64,000 bases of DNA from Hespellia sp. (GCA_028694105.1 JAQUUC010000009.1:1-64000); one strand, 5' to 3'. Numbered from the stretch's first letter, positions 17,583-26,921 are shown. Numbers and translations are program-made. Notes: generated by a model from the sequence alone, not told the origin.

Positions 17583-17611
17583 TTGACATATACTATCAAT
17601 AGTACTAAGAT
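17583..17611 (+). promoter_or_regulatory. Promoter of the marR-ABC exporter operon
   Basis: TTGACA (17583-17588), a 17-bp spacer and TAAGAT (17606-17611). The spacer contains ACTAT-CA-ATAGT, a small palindrome. Confidence 0.65.
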
Positions 17612-17633
17612 ATTAGTTAGTTATCTAACTAAT
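17612..17633. promoter_or_regulatory. MarR-type operator
   Basis: ATTAGTTAG (17612-17620) and CTAACTAAT (17625-17633) form a perfect 9-bp inverted repeat around TTAT. It starts directly after the -10 box and covers the transcription start, the ideal place for autorepression by the MarR protein encoded 36 bp downstream. Confidence 0.65.
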
Positions 17634-17668
17634 TAAAATAAGGAATACAGGGAAAGGAAGGATAAATT

Positions 17669-18115
17669 ATGTGGTGTGAGATGGAAAATGAACCCATTGA
17701 AATGCTGCTTCACCAGACCCATCATGTCTATTTACACTATATGATGGCAAAGGTTCAGCCGGGGGCGGAGAAGATGCATGGCGGTCAGGCCGGAATTTTA
17801 TTTTTGTTAAAATTTAAAGGCGGGATGTCTCAGAAGGATCTGGCAAATATGCTGCGTTTATCGGCGCCGAGTGTCACAACGGCAATCAAGAAATTAGAGG
17901 CGGGAGGCTATGTGATTCGCGAGCAGGATAAGAAGGACCAGAGAATCATGCGGCTTTCGATTACGCCGGCCGGAAATGAATTTGTCGAGTATGTGATTGA
18001 GGCGGCAAAGGTTGCACAGGAGCGTGCAATGAGGAATATTTCCAAAGAAGAAGAACTGCTTCTTCGCAGATTATTAAGACAGATGAGGGACAATTTGACA
18101 GAAGGGAAGGATTAA
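17669..18115 (+). CDS. MarR-family transcriptional regulator
   Basis: A 148-residue winged-helix repressor. The HTH spans about residues 50-75 (MSQKDLANMLRLSAPSVTTAIKKLE), and the wing is around 82-95 with the family DKKDQRIMRLSIT signature. N- and C-terminal helices form the dimer interface. It is the first gene of an operon with two ABC exporter half-transporters, the ATG of the first coming four bases after its stop. By analogy with similar operons it likely represses the exporter and is released by a toxic ligand. The palindrome at 17612-17633 is its probable site. Confidence 0.92.
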   Translation: MWCEMENEPIEMLLHQTHHVYLHYMMAKVQPGAEKMHGGQAGILFLLKFKGGMSQKDLANMLRLSAPSVTTAIKKLEAGGYVIREQDKKDQRIMRLSITPAGNEFVEYVIEAAKVAQERAMRNISKEEELLLRRLLRQMRDNLTEGKD

Positions 18116-18119
18116 AAAG

Positions 18120-20378
18120 ATGGGAAAGTTATTCAAATGTATCAAGCCATACTGGAAATCAGTTATCGGTATTGTTTTGATATTATTTATTCAGGCTTAC
18201 TGTGACCTGTCACTGCCGGGATATACTTCGGACATCGTAAATGTTGGTATTCAGCAGGGCGGTGTGGATGACCAGGTACCGCAGCAGATAGCCGCGGAGG
18301 ATATGGAGAAGATATTGCTGTTTGTCTCAGAGGACGATCAGAGTACTGTGATGGAGGCCTATGAGGAAGATGACAGGATGTATGACGTGAAGGCTTATAT
18401 CCTGAAGGAGAGTGTGAGCAGGAATGAGGAGCAGATGAAGGATCTGACAGAGATTCTTGCAGAGCCGATGATGCTGACAGCCGGATTCGAGTCGAACAGT
18501 GATACGACCCAGAAGATGCAGGAGCAGATTATGGCAAATATTCCGGACGGAATGCTTCCGGCGGATGCCACGATGTTTGATGTGATGCAGATTCTGCCCA
18601 AAGAGCAGAAGACGCAGATGCTGAATCAGATCAATGAGCAGATGAAGGATCTGCCATCTACGATTACGGATCAGGCAGCGATATCCTATGTGAAGACGGT
18701 GTATGATAGGCTGGGAATGGACATGGATCAGATGCAGATTCATTATTTACTGATGACGGGCGGTAAGATGCTTGCATTAGCACTTCTTGGTATGATTGCA
18801 AGTGTATTTGTCGGACTGATGGCTTCGAGAGTCGGAGCGAGCGCAGGCCGTGATCTTCGCGGCGGGGTGTTCCGGAAAGTGGTTGGATTCTCGAACGGAG
18901 AATTTGATAAGTTCTCAACTGCATCGCTGATTACAAGAAGTACCAATGATATTCAGCAGATTCAAATGCTGCTGGTAATGCTGCTTCGTATGGTTCTCTA
19001 TGCGCCGATTCTTGCACTTGGCGGTGTATATAAGGTATTTACGACCAATGCGGATATGTCATGGATTATTGGTCTTGCCGTCGTACTTGTTATGCTGGTT
19101 GTGATTGTATTATTTACGGTTGTGATGCCGAAGTTCAAGATTTTACAGTCTTTGGTTGATAAATTAAATTTGGTAACGAGAGAAATTCTGACCGGTCTGG
19201 ATGTCATCCGTGCATTTAGCACAGAGAAGCATGAGGAGAAGCGGTTTGACCTTGCCAATCAGGATCTGACAAAAACCAATTTATTTGTAAACAGGGCTAT
19301 GACATTTATGATGCCGGTTATGATGCTTTTGATGAACGGAGTCTCCGTGCTGATCGTCTGGGTTGGCGCTCACGGTGTAGATGAAGGCTCGATGCAGGTC
19401 GGCGATATGATGGCATTTATTCAGTATGCAATGCAGATTATCATGGGATTCTTAATGCTGTGTATGATTTCCATTATGCTTCCGAGAGCGGCTGTTGCTG
19501 CAGGACGTGTGGATGAGGTTATCACGAGTGAGACTCTGATCCACGATCCCAAAGAGCCGGGACGTCTGCCGAAAGATGGAAAGGGTGAGGTGAAATTCGA
19601 TCATGTTTCCTTCCGTTATCCGGGTGCAGAGGAGGATGTCCTGCATGATATTTCATTTACCGCAAAACCGGGTGAGACAACCGCAATTATCGGAAGTACC
19701 GGAAGTGGTAAGTCAACATTAATTAATCTGATTCCGAGATTTTACGATGTAACAGAAGGTAAGCTGACGATTGATGGCATTAATGTAAGTGCAATCACAC
19801 AACATGATCTGCGCGATAAGCTGGGTTATGTTCCACAAAAGGGGGTTCTGTTTTCCGGAACCATCGCTTCCAATATTTTGTATGGAAACGAACATGGAGG
19901 AGAAGGCGAGATGAAGCGCGCCGCAGAAATTGCGCAGGCGGCGGAATTTATCAATGAGAAGAATGCTGGCTATGAAAGTGCCATTGCGCAGGGCGGATCG
20001 AATGTATCCGGCGGACAGAAGCAGAGACTTTCGATTGCGAGAGCTGTTGCAAAACATCCGGATGTATTTATTTTCGATGACAGTTTTTCTGCACTGGATT
20101 ATAAGACGGATGTTACACTCCGAAGAGCCTTGAAGGAGCAGACAGCAGAGAGTACGGTGATTATCGTGGCGCAGCGAATCAGCACGATTCTTCATGCAGA
20201 ACAGATTATTGTGCTGGATGATGGTGAGATTGCCGGAATCGGTACACATAGAGAACTGCTTCACAACTGTGAGGTTTATCAGCAGATCGCAACCTCCCAG
20301 CTCTCCGAGGCAGAAATCGCGAAGGATTTGGAACAGGCGAAGCAGCCAGAGAATCATGTTAAGAAAGGAGGAGAGTAA
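18120..20378 (+). CDS. ABC exporter half-transporter with large extracytoplasmic insert
   Basis: A 752-residue fused membrane/ATPase protein, longer than the usual 580 because about 160 residues (about 45-205) are inserted between the first and second membrane helices. The insert is acidic, rich in Met and Gln, and probably helical outside the cell. The ATPase domain (about 490-730) has Walker A GSTGSGKSTL and signature VSGGQKQR. In Walker B, FIFDDSFSALD, Asp takes the place of the catalytic Glu. This degeneracy is typical of one half of heterodimeric exporters such as TM287/288 or BmrCD, and the partner follows immediately. Drug or lipid export is inferred from family and MarR control. Confidence 0.9.
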   Translation: MGKLFKCIKPYWKSVIGIVLILFIQAYCDLSLPGYTSDIVNVGIQQGGVDDQVPQQIAAEDMEKILLFVSEDDQSTVMEAYEEDDRMYDVKAYILKESVSRNEEQMKDLTEILAEPMMLTAGFESNSDTTQKMQEQIMANIPDGMLPADATMFDVMQILPKEQKTQMLNQINEQMKDLPSTITDQAAISYVKTVYDRLGMDMDQMQIHYLLMTGGKMLALALLGMIASVFVGLMASRVGASAGRDLRGGVFRKVVGFSNGEFDKFSTASLITRSTNDIQQIQMLLVMLLRMVLYAPILALGGVYKVFTTNADMSWIIGLAVVLVMLVVIVLFTVVMPKFKILQSLVDKLNLVTREILTGLDVIRAFSTEKHEEKRFDLANQDLTKTNLFVNRAMTFMMPVMMLLMNGVSVLIVWVGAHGVDEGSMQVGDMMAFIQYAMQIIMGFLMLCMISIMLPRAAVAAGRVDEVITSETLIHDPKEPGRLPKDGKGEVKFDHVSFRYPGAEEDVLHDISFTAKPGETTAIIGSTGSGKSTLINLIPRFYDVTEGKLTIDGINVSAITQHDLRDKLGYVPQKGVLFSGTIASNILYGNEHGGEGEMKRAAEIAQAAEFINEKNAGYESAIAQGGSNVSGGQKQRLSIARAVAKHPDVFIFDDSFSALDYKTDVTLRRALKEQTAESTVIIVAQRISTILHAEQIIVLDDGEIAGIGTHRELLHNCEVYQQIATSQLSEAEIAKDLEQAKQPENHVKKGGE

Positions 20379-20380
20379 TC

Positions 20381-22234
20381 ATGAGTGAACAGACAAACAA
20401 ACAGCCGAGACGCCGAGGACCAATGGGACACGGACCGATAGGTGCAGTAGAAAAGCCAAAAGATTTAAACGGAACCATGAAGAAGCTGTGGAGCTATATG
20501 AAAGAATTCAAGATCGCACTCTTCTTCGTCATTATATTTGCAATCGGCGGAACAATCTTCACAATTGCCGGACCAAAAATTCTGGGCCGTGCGACAACGG
20601 AACTCTTTAAAGGGCTGGTAAAGAAGGTCTCCGGAGAGGGTGGTATTGATTTTGATAAAATCGGCATGATCTTGCTGACGGTACTTGGTTTGTATCTGGT
20701 CAGTGCATTATTCTCATTTATTCAGGGATATATTATGACCGGGGTATCGCAGAAGCTGACATACAGACTGCGCAAGGAACTGTCAGAGAAAATCAACCGC
20801 ATGCCGATGAGCTATTTTGATAAGATGACACACGGAGAAATCTTATCCCGTGTGACCAATGATATCGATACGCTGGGACAGAGCCTGAATCAGAGCGCAA
20901 CGCAGCTGATCACTTCGGTTGCGACCATCATCGGAGTATTTTTCATGATGCTGAGCATCAGTCCGCTGATGACGGTAGTTGCACTCCTCATCCTGCCGAT
21001 TTCCCTTGGATTCATTTCCGTGATTATGAAAAAGTCACAGAAATATTTCCGCGGACAGCAGGAGTATTTAGGAAATGTCAATGGTCAGGTGGAAGAGGTC
21101 TATGGCGGTCACAATATCGTCAAAGCATTCAACCACGAGCAGACAGTCATCGATGAATTTAATGCAACGAATGATAAGCTGTATGATTCTGCATGGAAAT
21201 CACAGTTTTTCTCAGGAATGATGATGCCAATCATGCAGTTTGTCGGAAATCTTGGTTATGTCGGTGTCGTAATTCTTGGCGGGTATCTTGCAGTTAAGGG
21301 GACGATTGAGGTCGGAGATATTCAGTCCTTCACACAATATGTGCGTAACTTTACACAGCCAATCCAGCAGGTAGCGCAGGTGGCAAATATGCTCCAGTCC
21401 ACAGCAGCGGCTTCTGAACGAGTATTTGAGTTCCTGGGAGAGCCGGAGGAAGACCAGACGGTAGAAAATCCAGTTTCGATCGAAGGATTACAGGGAAATG
21501 TGGAATTTAAAAATGTACATTTCGGATACAATCCGGACCGTATCATTATCAATGATTTCTCGGCAAAGGTTTCCGAAGGTCAGAAAATCGCGATCGTCGG
21601 TCCGACCGGAGCAGGCAAGACAACGATGATTAAATTACTCATGCGCTTTTACGATGTTAACAGCGGTGCGATTCTGATCGATGGTCATGATGTCAGGAAC
21701 TTTAACCGCAGTGAACTGCGGGAAATGTTTGGCATGGTGCTTCAGGATACTTGGTTATTCCATGGAAGTATTCGCGATAACATTAAGTATGGTAAACTGG
21801 ATGCGACGGATGAAGAGGTCATGGAAGCTGCAAAGGCAGCACATGTTCACCGGTTTGTCAAGACACTGCCGAACGGCTATGATATGGAATTAAATGAAGA
21901 GGCAAATAATGTATCACAGGGACAGAAACAGCTGCTGACGATAGCCAGAGCAATTCTGGCAGATCCGAAGATTCTAATCCTGGATGAAGCGACCAGCTCG
22001 GTTGATACCAGAACCGAAATTCGGATTCAGAAGGCGATGGATAATCTGATGAAAGGCAGAACCAGTTTTGTCATTGCACATCGGTTATCGACCATTCGCG
22101 ATGCTGACCTGATTCTGGTTATGAAGGACGGGGATATCGTAGAGCAGGGAAATCATGAAGAACTGCTTGCAAAAGATGGATTTTATGCAGATCTTTATAA
22201 CAGTCAGTTTGAGTCGGCAGGAGAGATTGCGTGA
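20381..22234 (+). CDS. ABC exporter half-transporter, catalytic partner
   Basis: A 617-residue type IV ABC exporter subunit. A basic N-terminal tail (about 35 residues) precedes six membrane helices (about 45-345). The ATPase domain has Walker A GPTGAGKTTM, signature VSQGQKQ and Walker B LILDEATSSVD with an intact catalytic Glu. The signature is off consensus (SQGQ for SGGQ) while the first subunit lacks the Walker B Glu. Together they give one competent and one degenerate ATP site, which is the heterodimer pattern. ATG is three bases after the preceding stop, with AAAGGAGGAG as RBS. Confidence 0.92.
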   Translation: MSEQTNKQPRRRGPMGHGPIGAVEKPKDLNGTMKKLWSYMKEFKIALFFVIIFAIGGTIFTIAGPKILGRATTELFKGLVKKVSGEGGIDFDKIGMILLTVLGLYLVSALFSFIQGYIMTGVSQKLTYRLRKELSEKINRMPMSYFDKMTHGEILSRVTNDIDTLGQSLNQSATQLITSVATIIGVFFMMLSISPLMTVVALLILPISLGFISVIMKKSQKYFRGQQEYLGNVNGQVEEVYGGHNIVKAFNHEQTVIDEFNATNDKLYDSAWKSQFFSGMMMPIMQFVGNLGYVGVVILGGYLAVKGTIEVGDIQSFTQYVRNFTQPIQQVAQVANMLQSTAAASERVFEFLGEPEEDQTVENPVSIEGLQGNVEFKNVHFGYNPDRIIINDFSAKVSEGQKIAIVGPTGAGKTTMIKLLMRFYDVNSGAILIDGHDVRNFNRSELREMFGMVLQDTWLFHGSIRDNIKYGKLDATDEEVMEAAKAAHVHRFVKTLPNGYDMELNEEANNVSQGQKQLLTIARAILADPKILILDEATSSVDTRTEIRIQKAMDNLMKGRTSFVIAHRLSTIRDADLILVMKDGDIVEQGNHEELLAKDGFYADLYNSQFESAGEIA

Positions 22235-22321
22235 TTCCCGACTAGACCAGCCTCTTTGAATGTGTTAAAATAGCAGTAGTATAGAAAATATTGTTACGCC
22301 ACATTTGAGGAGGAGTATTTG

Positions 22322-22765
22322 ATGTCTGAAATTACGATGGTACAGATTTTTATTGTCACAGTATCTTTGCTGGGACCATTGGTCGGCAGTTTCATTTTGT
22401 GCAGAAAATACAGAAGAATTTGCGATACATTTTCTTATGACGAAGAGAAAGCGAAAGTATTCCACACAAGAGTGCAGGTATACCAGCTGATCGTCCTGTC
22501 GTGCTTTGTCTATGGCTTAATGGAAGGCTTGTCCCTGAGACAGCAGTATGGTGCGGTTCCGTATACGGCAGTTATTGCAGGGATCGTTGCATGCGTTCTG
22601 AACTGCGTGGCCGGAGTGATACAGGGAGTGGCGGCGGCACATTATGTAACTGCTGAGATTATTACGAATCAGACCGTATTTAGCAGGGGAATTATTCGGA
22701 TGGGATTGATTGAAATGATACCGGTAACAGGACTCATTTTGTACATGATTGGTCTGTATATTTAG
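22322..22765 (+). CDS. Orphan V-type c-subunit-like membrane protein
   Basis: A 147-residue protein with four hydrophobic helices arranged as two hairpins (about 6-27, 47-65, 74-100 and 115-146). The second half is rich in small residues and then has QGVAAAHYVTAEII and GLIEMIPVTGLILYMIG. This resembles the second hairpin of V-type rotor (c/K) subunits, where a Glu in the last helix carries the ion and ETQAIYGLL-like sequence follows. The first half has VYGLM in the matching place but no obvious carboxylate. No other ATPase genes are nearby. ATG 22322 is preferred to TTG 22319, after GAGGAGGAG. The similarity was seen by eye only. Confidence 0.5.
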   Translation: MSEITMVQIFIVTVSLLGPLVGSFILCRKYRRICDTFSYDEEKAKVFHTRVQVYQLIVLSCFVYGLMEGLSLRQQYGAVPYTAVIAGIVACVLNCVAGVIQGVAAAHYVTAEIITNQTVFSRGIIRMGLIEMIPVTGLILYMIGLYI

Positions 22766-22789
22766 GGGCCTGTTTTAAAAGGAGATTTG

Positions 22790-23389
22790 ATGAGCTGGCT
22801 GTTAGAACTGGATGGAAATATATTATTATGGATTCAGGAGTATATGAGAAATGATTTTCTGACACCGATTTGGAAGGCGATTACAAGTCTTGGAAATAAG
22901 GGCTGGTTTTGGATTGTACTTTCACTTGTACTTTGTATACCCAAAAAGACGAGAGTGGCTGGAATCACAGGACTTCTTGCGCTTATAATTGGTGTACTGA
23001 TTACCAATGTGTGTCTGAAGAACGTGGTAGCGAGAATACGGCCGTATGAGGCGGTAGATGGTCTGCAGCGCCTGATTCGCAGACAGAAAGATTTTTCGTT
23101 CCCGTCGGGACATTCCTGCGCGTCATTTGCGGCTGCAGCCGCATATTACAGAACCCTGCCGGGAGCACTGGCGGGAAATGGAAAGGAGGATAGAAAACAC
23201 TGCGAAAAAGCAGACAGATATGAAATGCGGGGGAAAATTTGTGGCATAGCAGCACTTGCGCTGGCCGCACTGATTGCATTTTCCCGATTATACGTTGGCG
23301 TGCATTATCCGAGTGATGTGCTGGCTGGAATCCTCATTGGCTGTTTTTCGGCATGGGCAGCGAATCGAATTGTGCAGTTGAAACTGTGA
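22790..23389 (+). CDS. PAP2-family membrane phosphatase
   Basis: A 199-residue integral membrane phosphatase of the PAP2/undecaprenyl-pyrophosphatase type. The three active-site blocks are present: KNVVARIRP near residue 81, PSGHS near 105 and SRLYVGVHYPSD near 165 (KX6RP, PSGH, SRX5HX3D). Five or six helices are predicted. A charged insert of about 25 residues (KEDRKHCEKADRYEMRG) separates the second and third blocks. Likely substrates are undecaprenyl pyrophosphate or lipid phosphates on the outer face. ATG 22790 follows AAGGAG by 5 bases; the gene lies 24 bp after the c-subunit-like gene and is probably co-transcribed. Confidence 0.88.
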   Translation: MSWLLELDGNILLWIQEYMRNDFLTPIWKAITSLGNKGWFWIVLSLVLCIPKKTRVAGITGLLALIIGVLITNVCLKNVVARIRPYEAVDGLQRLIRRQKDFSFPSGHSCASFAAAAAYYRTLPGALAGNGKEDRKHCEKADRYEMRGKICGIAALALAALIAFSRLYVGVHYPSDVLAGILIGCFSAWAANRIVQLKL

Positions 23390-23451
23390 AATTTCACAAA
23401 AAAATCTAAAAACATGCACAAAAAATAGCGATAGTTAATAGTTTGTCAATC

Positions 23452-23469
23452 TTGTGAAAAAAATATCAA
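23452..23469. promoter_or_regulatory. Rex-like operator candidate upstream of adhE
   Basis: TTGTGAA, AAAA, ATATCAA: the left half is a perfect match to the Rex half-site TTGTGAA and the right half matches at 4 of 7. It ends 8 bp before the -35 box of adhE. Rex, an NADH-sensing repressor, controls adhE in many clostridia, so context supports the call. Confidence 0.45.
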
Positions 23470-23477
23470 TAAAAGTA

Positions 23478-23506
23478 TTGACAAATTTTTAACGATGGGT
23501 TAATAT
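23478..23506 (+). promoter_or_regulatory. Promoter of adhE
   Basis: TTGACA (23478-23483), a 17-bp spacer and TAATAT (23501-23506). Both boxes are near consensus, as expected for a highly expressed fermentative gene. Leader is about 107 nt. Confidence 0.75.
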
Positions 23507-23620
23507 GCACTCAGGACATAAAATTCAAGACAAATGAGAAGAAAACCATGGTTAAGAAGTAGCAACAGTTAATGAAACAAAAATTCAAAAACAAGAGAAG
23601 AATTTTAGGAGGATTTCAAA

Positions 23621-26233
23621 ATGGCAAAGAAAGAAACAGCCGTACCGGCAATCATCGACAGTGTTGAAGCACTCGACGCAAGATTAAAGGCAATGCGTGA
23701 AGCACAGAAAATTTTCGCAACTTACACACAGGAGCAGGTTGACAAAATCTTTTATGAAGCAGCAATGGCAGCTAACAAACAGCGTATCCCACTTGCTCAG
23801 ATGGCGGTGAAAGAAACCGGAATGGGTATCGTAGAAGATAAGGTCATCAAAAATCACTACGCAGCAGAGTACATTTACAATGCATACAAAGATACAAAGA
23901 CTTGTGGTGTTGTTGAAGAAGATCCTGCATTTGGTATCAAGAAAATTGCAGAGCCAATCGGAATCATTGCAGCAGTTATCCCTACAACAAACCCAACTTC
24001 AACAGCAATCTTCAAAACTTTGATTTCATTAAAGACACGTAATGCAATCATCATCAGCCCACATCCACGTGCAAAAGCTTCTACAATTGCAGCAGCAAAA
24101 GTAGTTCTTGACGCAGCAGTTAAGGCTGGAGCACCAGAAGGAATCATCAGCTGGATCGACGTTCCTTCATTAGAGCTGACAAATCAGGTTATGCATGAAG
24201 CAGACACAATTCTTGCAACAGGTGGTCCGGGAATGGTTAACGCAGCATACTCATCAGGAAAACCTGCACTCGGTGTAGGAGCCGGTAACACACCAGTTAT
24301 CATTGATGAGACAGCAGATATCAGAATGGCAGTGAACTCTATCATTCATTCTAAAACATTTGACAATGGTATGATTTGTGCTTCTGAGCAGTCGGTAACA
24401 GCACTTGCAAGTGTATATGATGCAGTAAAACAGGAATTCAAAGTAAGAGGATGTTACTTCTTAAAACCAGCTGAGATTGAAAAAGTTCGTAAAACAATCA
24501 TCATCAATGGAGCATTAAATGCTAAGATTGTTGGACAGTCAGCATTTACAATTGCAGCACTTGCAGGCGTAAAAGTTCCGGAAGCTACTAAGATCTTAAT
24601 CGGTGAAGTAGAATCAGTAGATATCTCAGAAGAATTTGCACATGAGAAATTATCTCCGGTACTTGGTATGTACAAAGCAAAAGACTTCGATGACGCTCTT
24701 GCAAAAGCAGCTCAGTTAGTAGCAGACGGCGGATACGGTCATACATCATCACTGTATGTTCACCCTGCACAGACAGAGAAGATTGCGAAACATGCAGCAG
24801 CAATGAAGACTTGCCGTATCGTAATCAACACACCTTCTTCACACGGTGGAATTGGTGACTTATATAACTTCAAAATGGCTCCTTCTCTTACACTTGGCTG
24901 TGGATCATGGGGTGGAAACTCTGTATCTGAGAACGTTGGAGTAAAACACTTAATCAATATCAAGACAGTTGCCGAGAGGAGAGAGAACATGCTTTGGTTT
25001 AGAACACCTGAAAAGGTTTACTTTAAGAAAGGCTGTATGCCGGTTGCTTTAGATGAGTTAAAGACAGAACTTCACAAAGAAAAAGCATTTATCGTAACAG
25101 ACAGCTTCTTATATCAGAACGGATACATTGCTCCAATCGAAGCTAAATTAGACGAAATGGGAATTCAGCATACATGCTTCTTTGAAGTTGCTCCAGACCC
25201 AACACTCCAGTGTGCACAGAAGGGTGCTGACGCTATGAAAGCATTCGCACCGGATACAATTATCGCTGTCGGTGGTGGTTCCGCAATGGACGCTGCTAAG
25301 ATTATGTGGGTAATGTATGAGCATCCAGAAGCTAACTTCGAAGATATGGCTATGGACTTCATGGATATCCGTAAAAGAGTATTTAAGTTCCCTAAGATGG
25401 GCGAGAAAGCTTACATGGTAGCTATCCCAACATCTTCAGGAACAGGTTCTGAGGTAACACCATTTGCAATCATCACAGATGCAGAGACTGGTACAAAATG
25501 GCCTCTCGCAGACTACGAGCTCCTTCCAAACATGGCAATCGTAGATGTAGACAACATGATGAATCAGCCTAAGGGTCTGACAAGTGCATCTGGTATCGAC
25601 GTTATGACACATGCAATCGAAGCTTATGTATCAATTATGGCTTCTGATTATACAGACGGTCTTGCACTCAAAGCAGTGAAGAACGTATTTGATTACTTAC
25701 CATCTGCATATGAGAATGGTGCAAACGATCCGAAAGCACGTGAGATGATGGCAAACGCATCTTGTATGGCTGGTATGGCATTTGCAAATGCATTCCTTGG
25801 ACTGAACCATTCAATGGCTCATAAGCTTGGTGCATATCACCACCTTCCACATGGTGTTGCTAACGCAGTCATCCTGACAGAAGTTATGCGATACAATGCA
25901 GAAGAAGTACCTACTAAGATGGGAACATTCTCTCAGTATGAGTACCCACATGCACTTGCAAGATACGCAGAACTTGGACGTTTCGCAGGTTGTCAGGGTA
26001 AAGATGATCAGGAAGTATTCGAAAACTTCATCAAGAAGCTTGACGAATTAAAAGATATTATTGGAATCAAGAGAACAATTAAAGATTACGGTATTACAGA
26101 AAAAGATTTCTTAGCTACATTAGATGAGATGGTAGAAAATGCATTTAATGACCAGTGTACAGGTGCAAACCCAAGATACCCACTGATGGAAGAAATCAAG
26201 GCAATTTACCTGAAATGCTACTACGGTAAATAA
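23621..26233 (+). CDS. adhE: Bifunctional acetaldehyde-CoA/alcohol dehydrogenase
   Basis: An 870-residue fusion that reduces acetyl-CoA to acetaldehyde and then to ethanol, regenerating NAD from two NADH. Residues 1-440 are the CoA-acylating aldehyde dehydrogenase, with the catalytic Cys in [10 protein letters not shown] near 252. Residues about 455-870 are a group III iron-dependent alcohol dehydrogenase with [10 protein letters not shown] near 555, [11 protein letters not shown] near 610 and metal histidines in the NHSMAHKLG and HHLPHG blocks near 730-745. The protein forms spirosomes in known cases. Codon use is strongly biased, and the promoter and a Rex-like site lie upstream. AGGAGG precedes the ATG. 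Confidence 0.97.
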   Translation: MAKKETAVPAIIDSVEALDARLKAMREAQKIFATYTQEQVDKIFYEAAMAANKQRIPLAQMAVKETGMGIVEDKVIKNHYAAEYIYNAYKDTKTCGVVEEDPAFGIKKIAEPIGIIAAVIPTTNPTSTAIFKTLISLKTRNAIIISPHPRAKASTIAAAKVVLDAAVKAGAPEGIISWIDVPSLELTNQVMHEADTILATGGPGMVNAAYSSGKPALGVGAGNTPVIIDETADIRMAVNSIIHSKTFDNGMICASEQSVTALASVYDAVKQEFKVRGCYFLKPAEIEKVRKTIIINGALNAKIVGQSAFTIAALAGVKVPEATKILIGEVESVDISEEFAHEKLSPVLGMYKAKDFDDALAKAAQLVADGGYGHTSSLYVHPAQTEKIAKHAAAMKTCRIVINTPSSHGGIGDLYNFKMAPSLTLGCGSWGGNSVSENVGVKHLINIKTVAERRENMLWFRTPEKVYFKKGCMPVALDELKTELHKEKAFIVTDSFLYQNGYIAPIEAKLDEMGIQHTCFFEVAPDPTLQCAQKGADAMKAFAPDTIIAVGGGSAMDAAKIMWVMYEHPEANFEDMAMDFMDIRKRVFKFPKMGEKAYMVAIPTSSGTGSEVTPFAIITDAETGTKWPLADYELLPNMAIVDVDNMMNQPKGLTSASGIDVMTHAIEAYVSIMASDYTDGLALKAVKNVFDYLPSAYENGANDPKAREMMANASCMAGMAFANAFLGLNHSMAHKLGAYHHLPHGVANAVILTEVMRYNAEEVPTKMGTFSQYEYPHALARYAELGRFAGCQGKDDQEVFENFIKKLDELKDIIGIKRTIKDYGITEKDFLATLDEMVENAFNDQCTGANPRYPLMEEIKAIYLKCYYGK

Positions 26234-26351
26234 TTGACAGGTAATTACAGACAGGCTACTTCGTATTGAAAGGCTGTCTACCATAACAGTTTTTCTTATT
26301 GGAAATATTCTTCTCACAAGTGATTCTTAAGGGTAAAGAGAATTACTATCA

Positions 26352-26382
26352 AAAGGCATCGCACGAAAGTGCGGTGCTTTTT
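26352..26382 (+). terminator. Terminator downstream of adhE
   Basis: GCATCGCAC (26356-26364) pairs with GTGCGGTGC (26369-26377) around a GAAA tetraloop with one U-G pair, followed by TTTTT. An imperfect stem around 26249-26280 precedes it. Confidence 0.8.
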
Positions 26383-26744
26383 GAATGCATGAAACAGGGC
26401 GCGTCATTATATCATCGGTGGAAAAATAAGGTGCGTATGCCCCAATTGCTTCAAATTCTATAAATCAGGATGATCAGGGGAGGAGTTAGAGAAATTCATT
26501 GCTGTAAGAGAGGGAAAATTGTTGTATTCTTTAAAACAAGGTATGAAAGTCGTTTCTTAAAGACAAAAGTGCAGAATGTGTCTCTAAAAAGCAGGGGAAA
26601 TTATGTATATTAGAGAATTTGTGACTTTAGCTGGGAAAAACAGGGGATTGCAAACGTTAAATTCTCTAAAAGAATACGAAACAGATAATCTTAAAGAAAA
26701 TATAGAATGATAAAAATTTAACAATAAAAAATAAGCAAAATAAA
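26383..26744. other. Intergenic AT-rich stretch
   Basis: No recognisable gene or RNA family is seen. A 35-codon ORF with a ribosome binding site lies at 26603-26710. An 11-bp perfect inverted repeat, TTAGAGAATTT (26610-26620) and AAATTCTCTAA (26659-26669), lies within it. A 47-codon frame near 26470-26610 lacks a convincing start. Confidence 0.4.
26603..26710 (+). CDS. Possible 35-residue small protein
   Basis: ATG 26603 is preceded by AGGGG at a proper distance and opens a frame of 35 codons ending in TGA at 26708. The product would be charged and soluble (MYIREFVTLAGKN at the start, acidic C-terminus). No promoter box is clear upstream and no family is recognised. The overlapping inverted repeat could instead point to an RNA structure. 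Low confidence. Confidence 0.2.
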   Translation: MYIREFVTLAGKNRGLQTLNSLKEYETDNLKENIE

Positions 26745-26762
26745 TTGTGAAAAAATATACAA
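26745..26762. promoter_or_regulatory. Rex-like operator candidate before the kinase-like gene
   Basis: TTGTGAA, AAAA, TATACAA matches the Rex consensus at 12 of 14 positions and ends 6 bp before the -35 box. The layout is the same as at adhE. Confidence 0.4.
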
Positions 26763-26768
26763 AAACTA

Positions 26769-26797
26769 TTTACAAATGTGGTTTCAAGGAGTATGAT
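26769..26797 (+). promoter_or_regulatory. Promoter of the phosphotransferase-fold gene
   Basis: TTTACA (26769-26774), a 17-bp spacer and TATGAT (26792-26797). The roughly 118-nt leader contains a hairpin at 26867-26899 (TCATAAG/CTTATGA outside, GTCAG/CTGAC inside) that ends 11 bases before the RBS. Confidence 0.6.
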
Positions 26798-26921
26798 GTG
26801 TTTAACAAATAAAAAACGAATCGCAATCAGGCGCAGGTTGAGATGAAAAAATGAAAATAATGATGGTCATAAGCAGTCAGTAAGCTGACAGTCTTATGAT
26901 GAATTCAAGGAGGATTTTATC

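Noticed and set aside
23385-23398. TGTGAAATTTCACA palindrome as a Crp site upstream of adhE
   Set aside because: It is a perfect palindrome but overlaps the stop codon of the PAP2 gene, has a 4-bp centre instead of the 6 bp of Crp sites, and is 80 bp from the -35 box. The site at 23452-23469 fits regulation better.
23535-23573. 12-codon leader peptide before adhE (starts MRRKPW)
   Set aside because: No ribosome binding site and no repeated regulatory codons.
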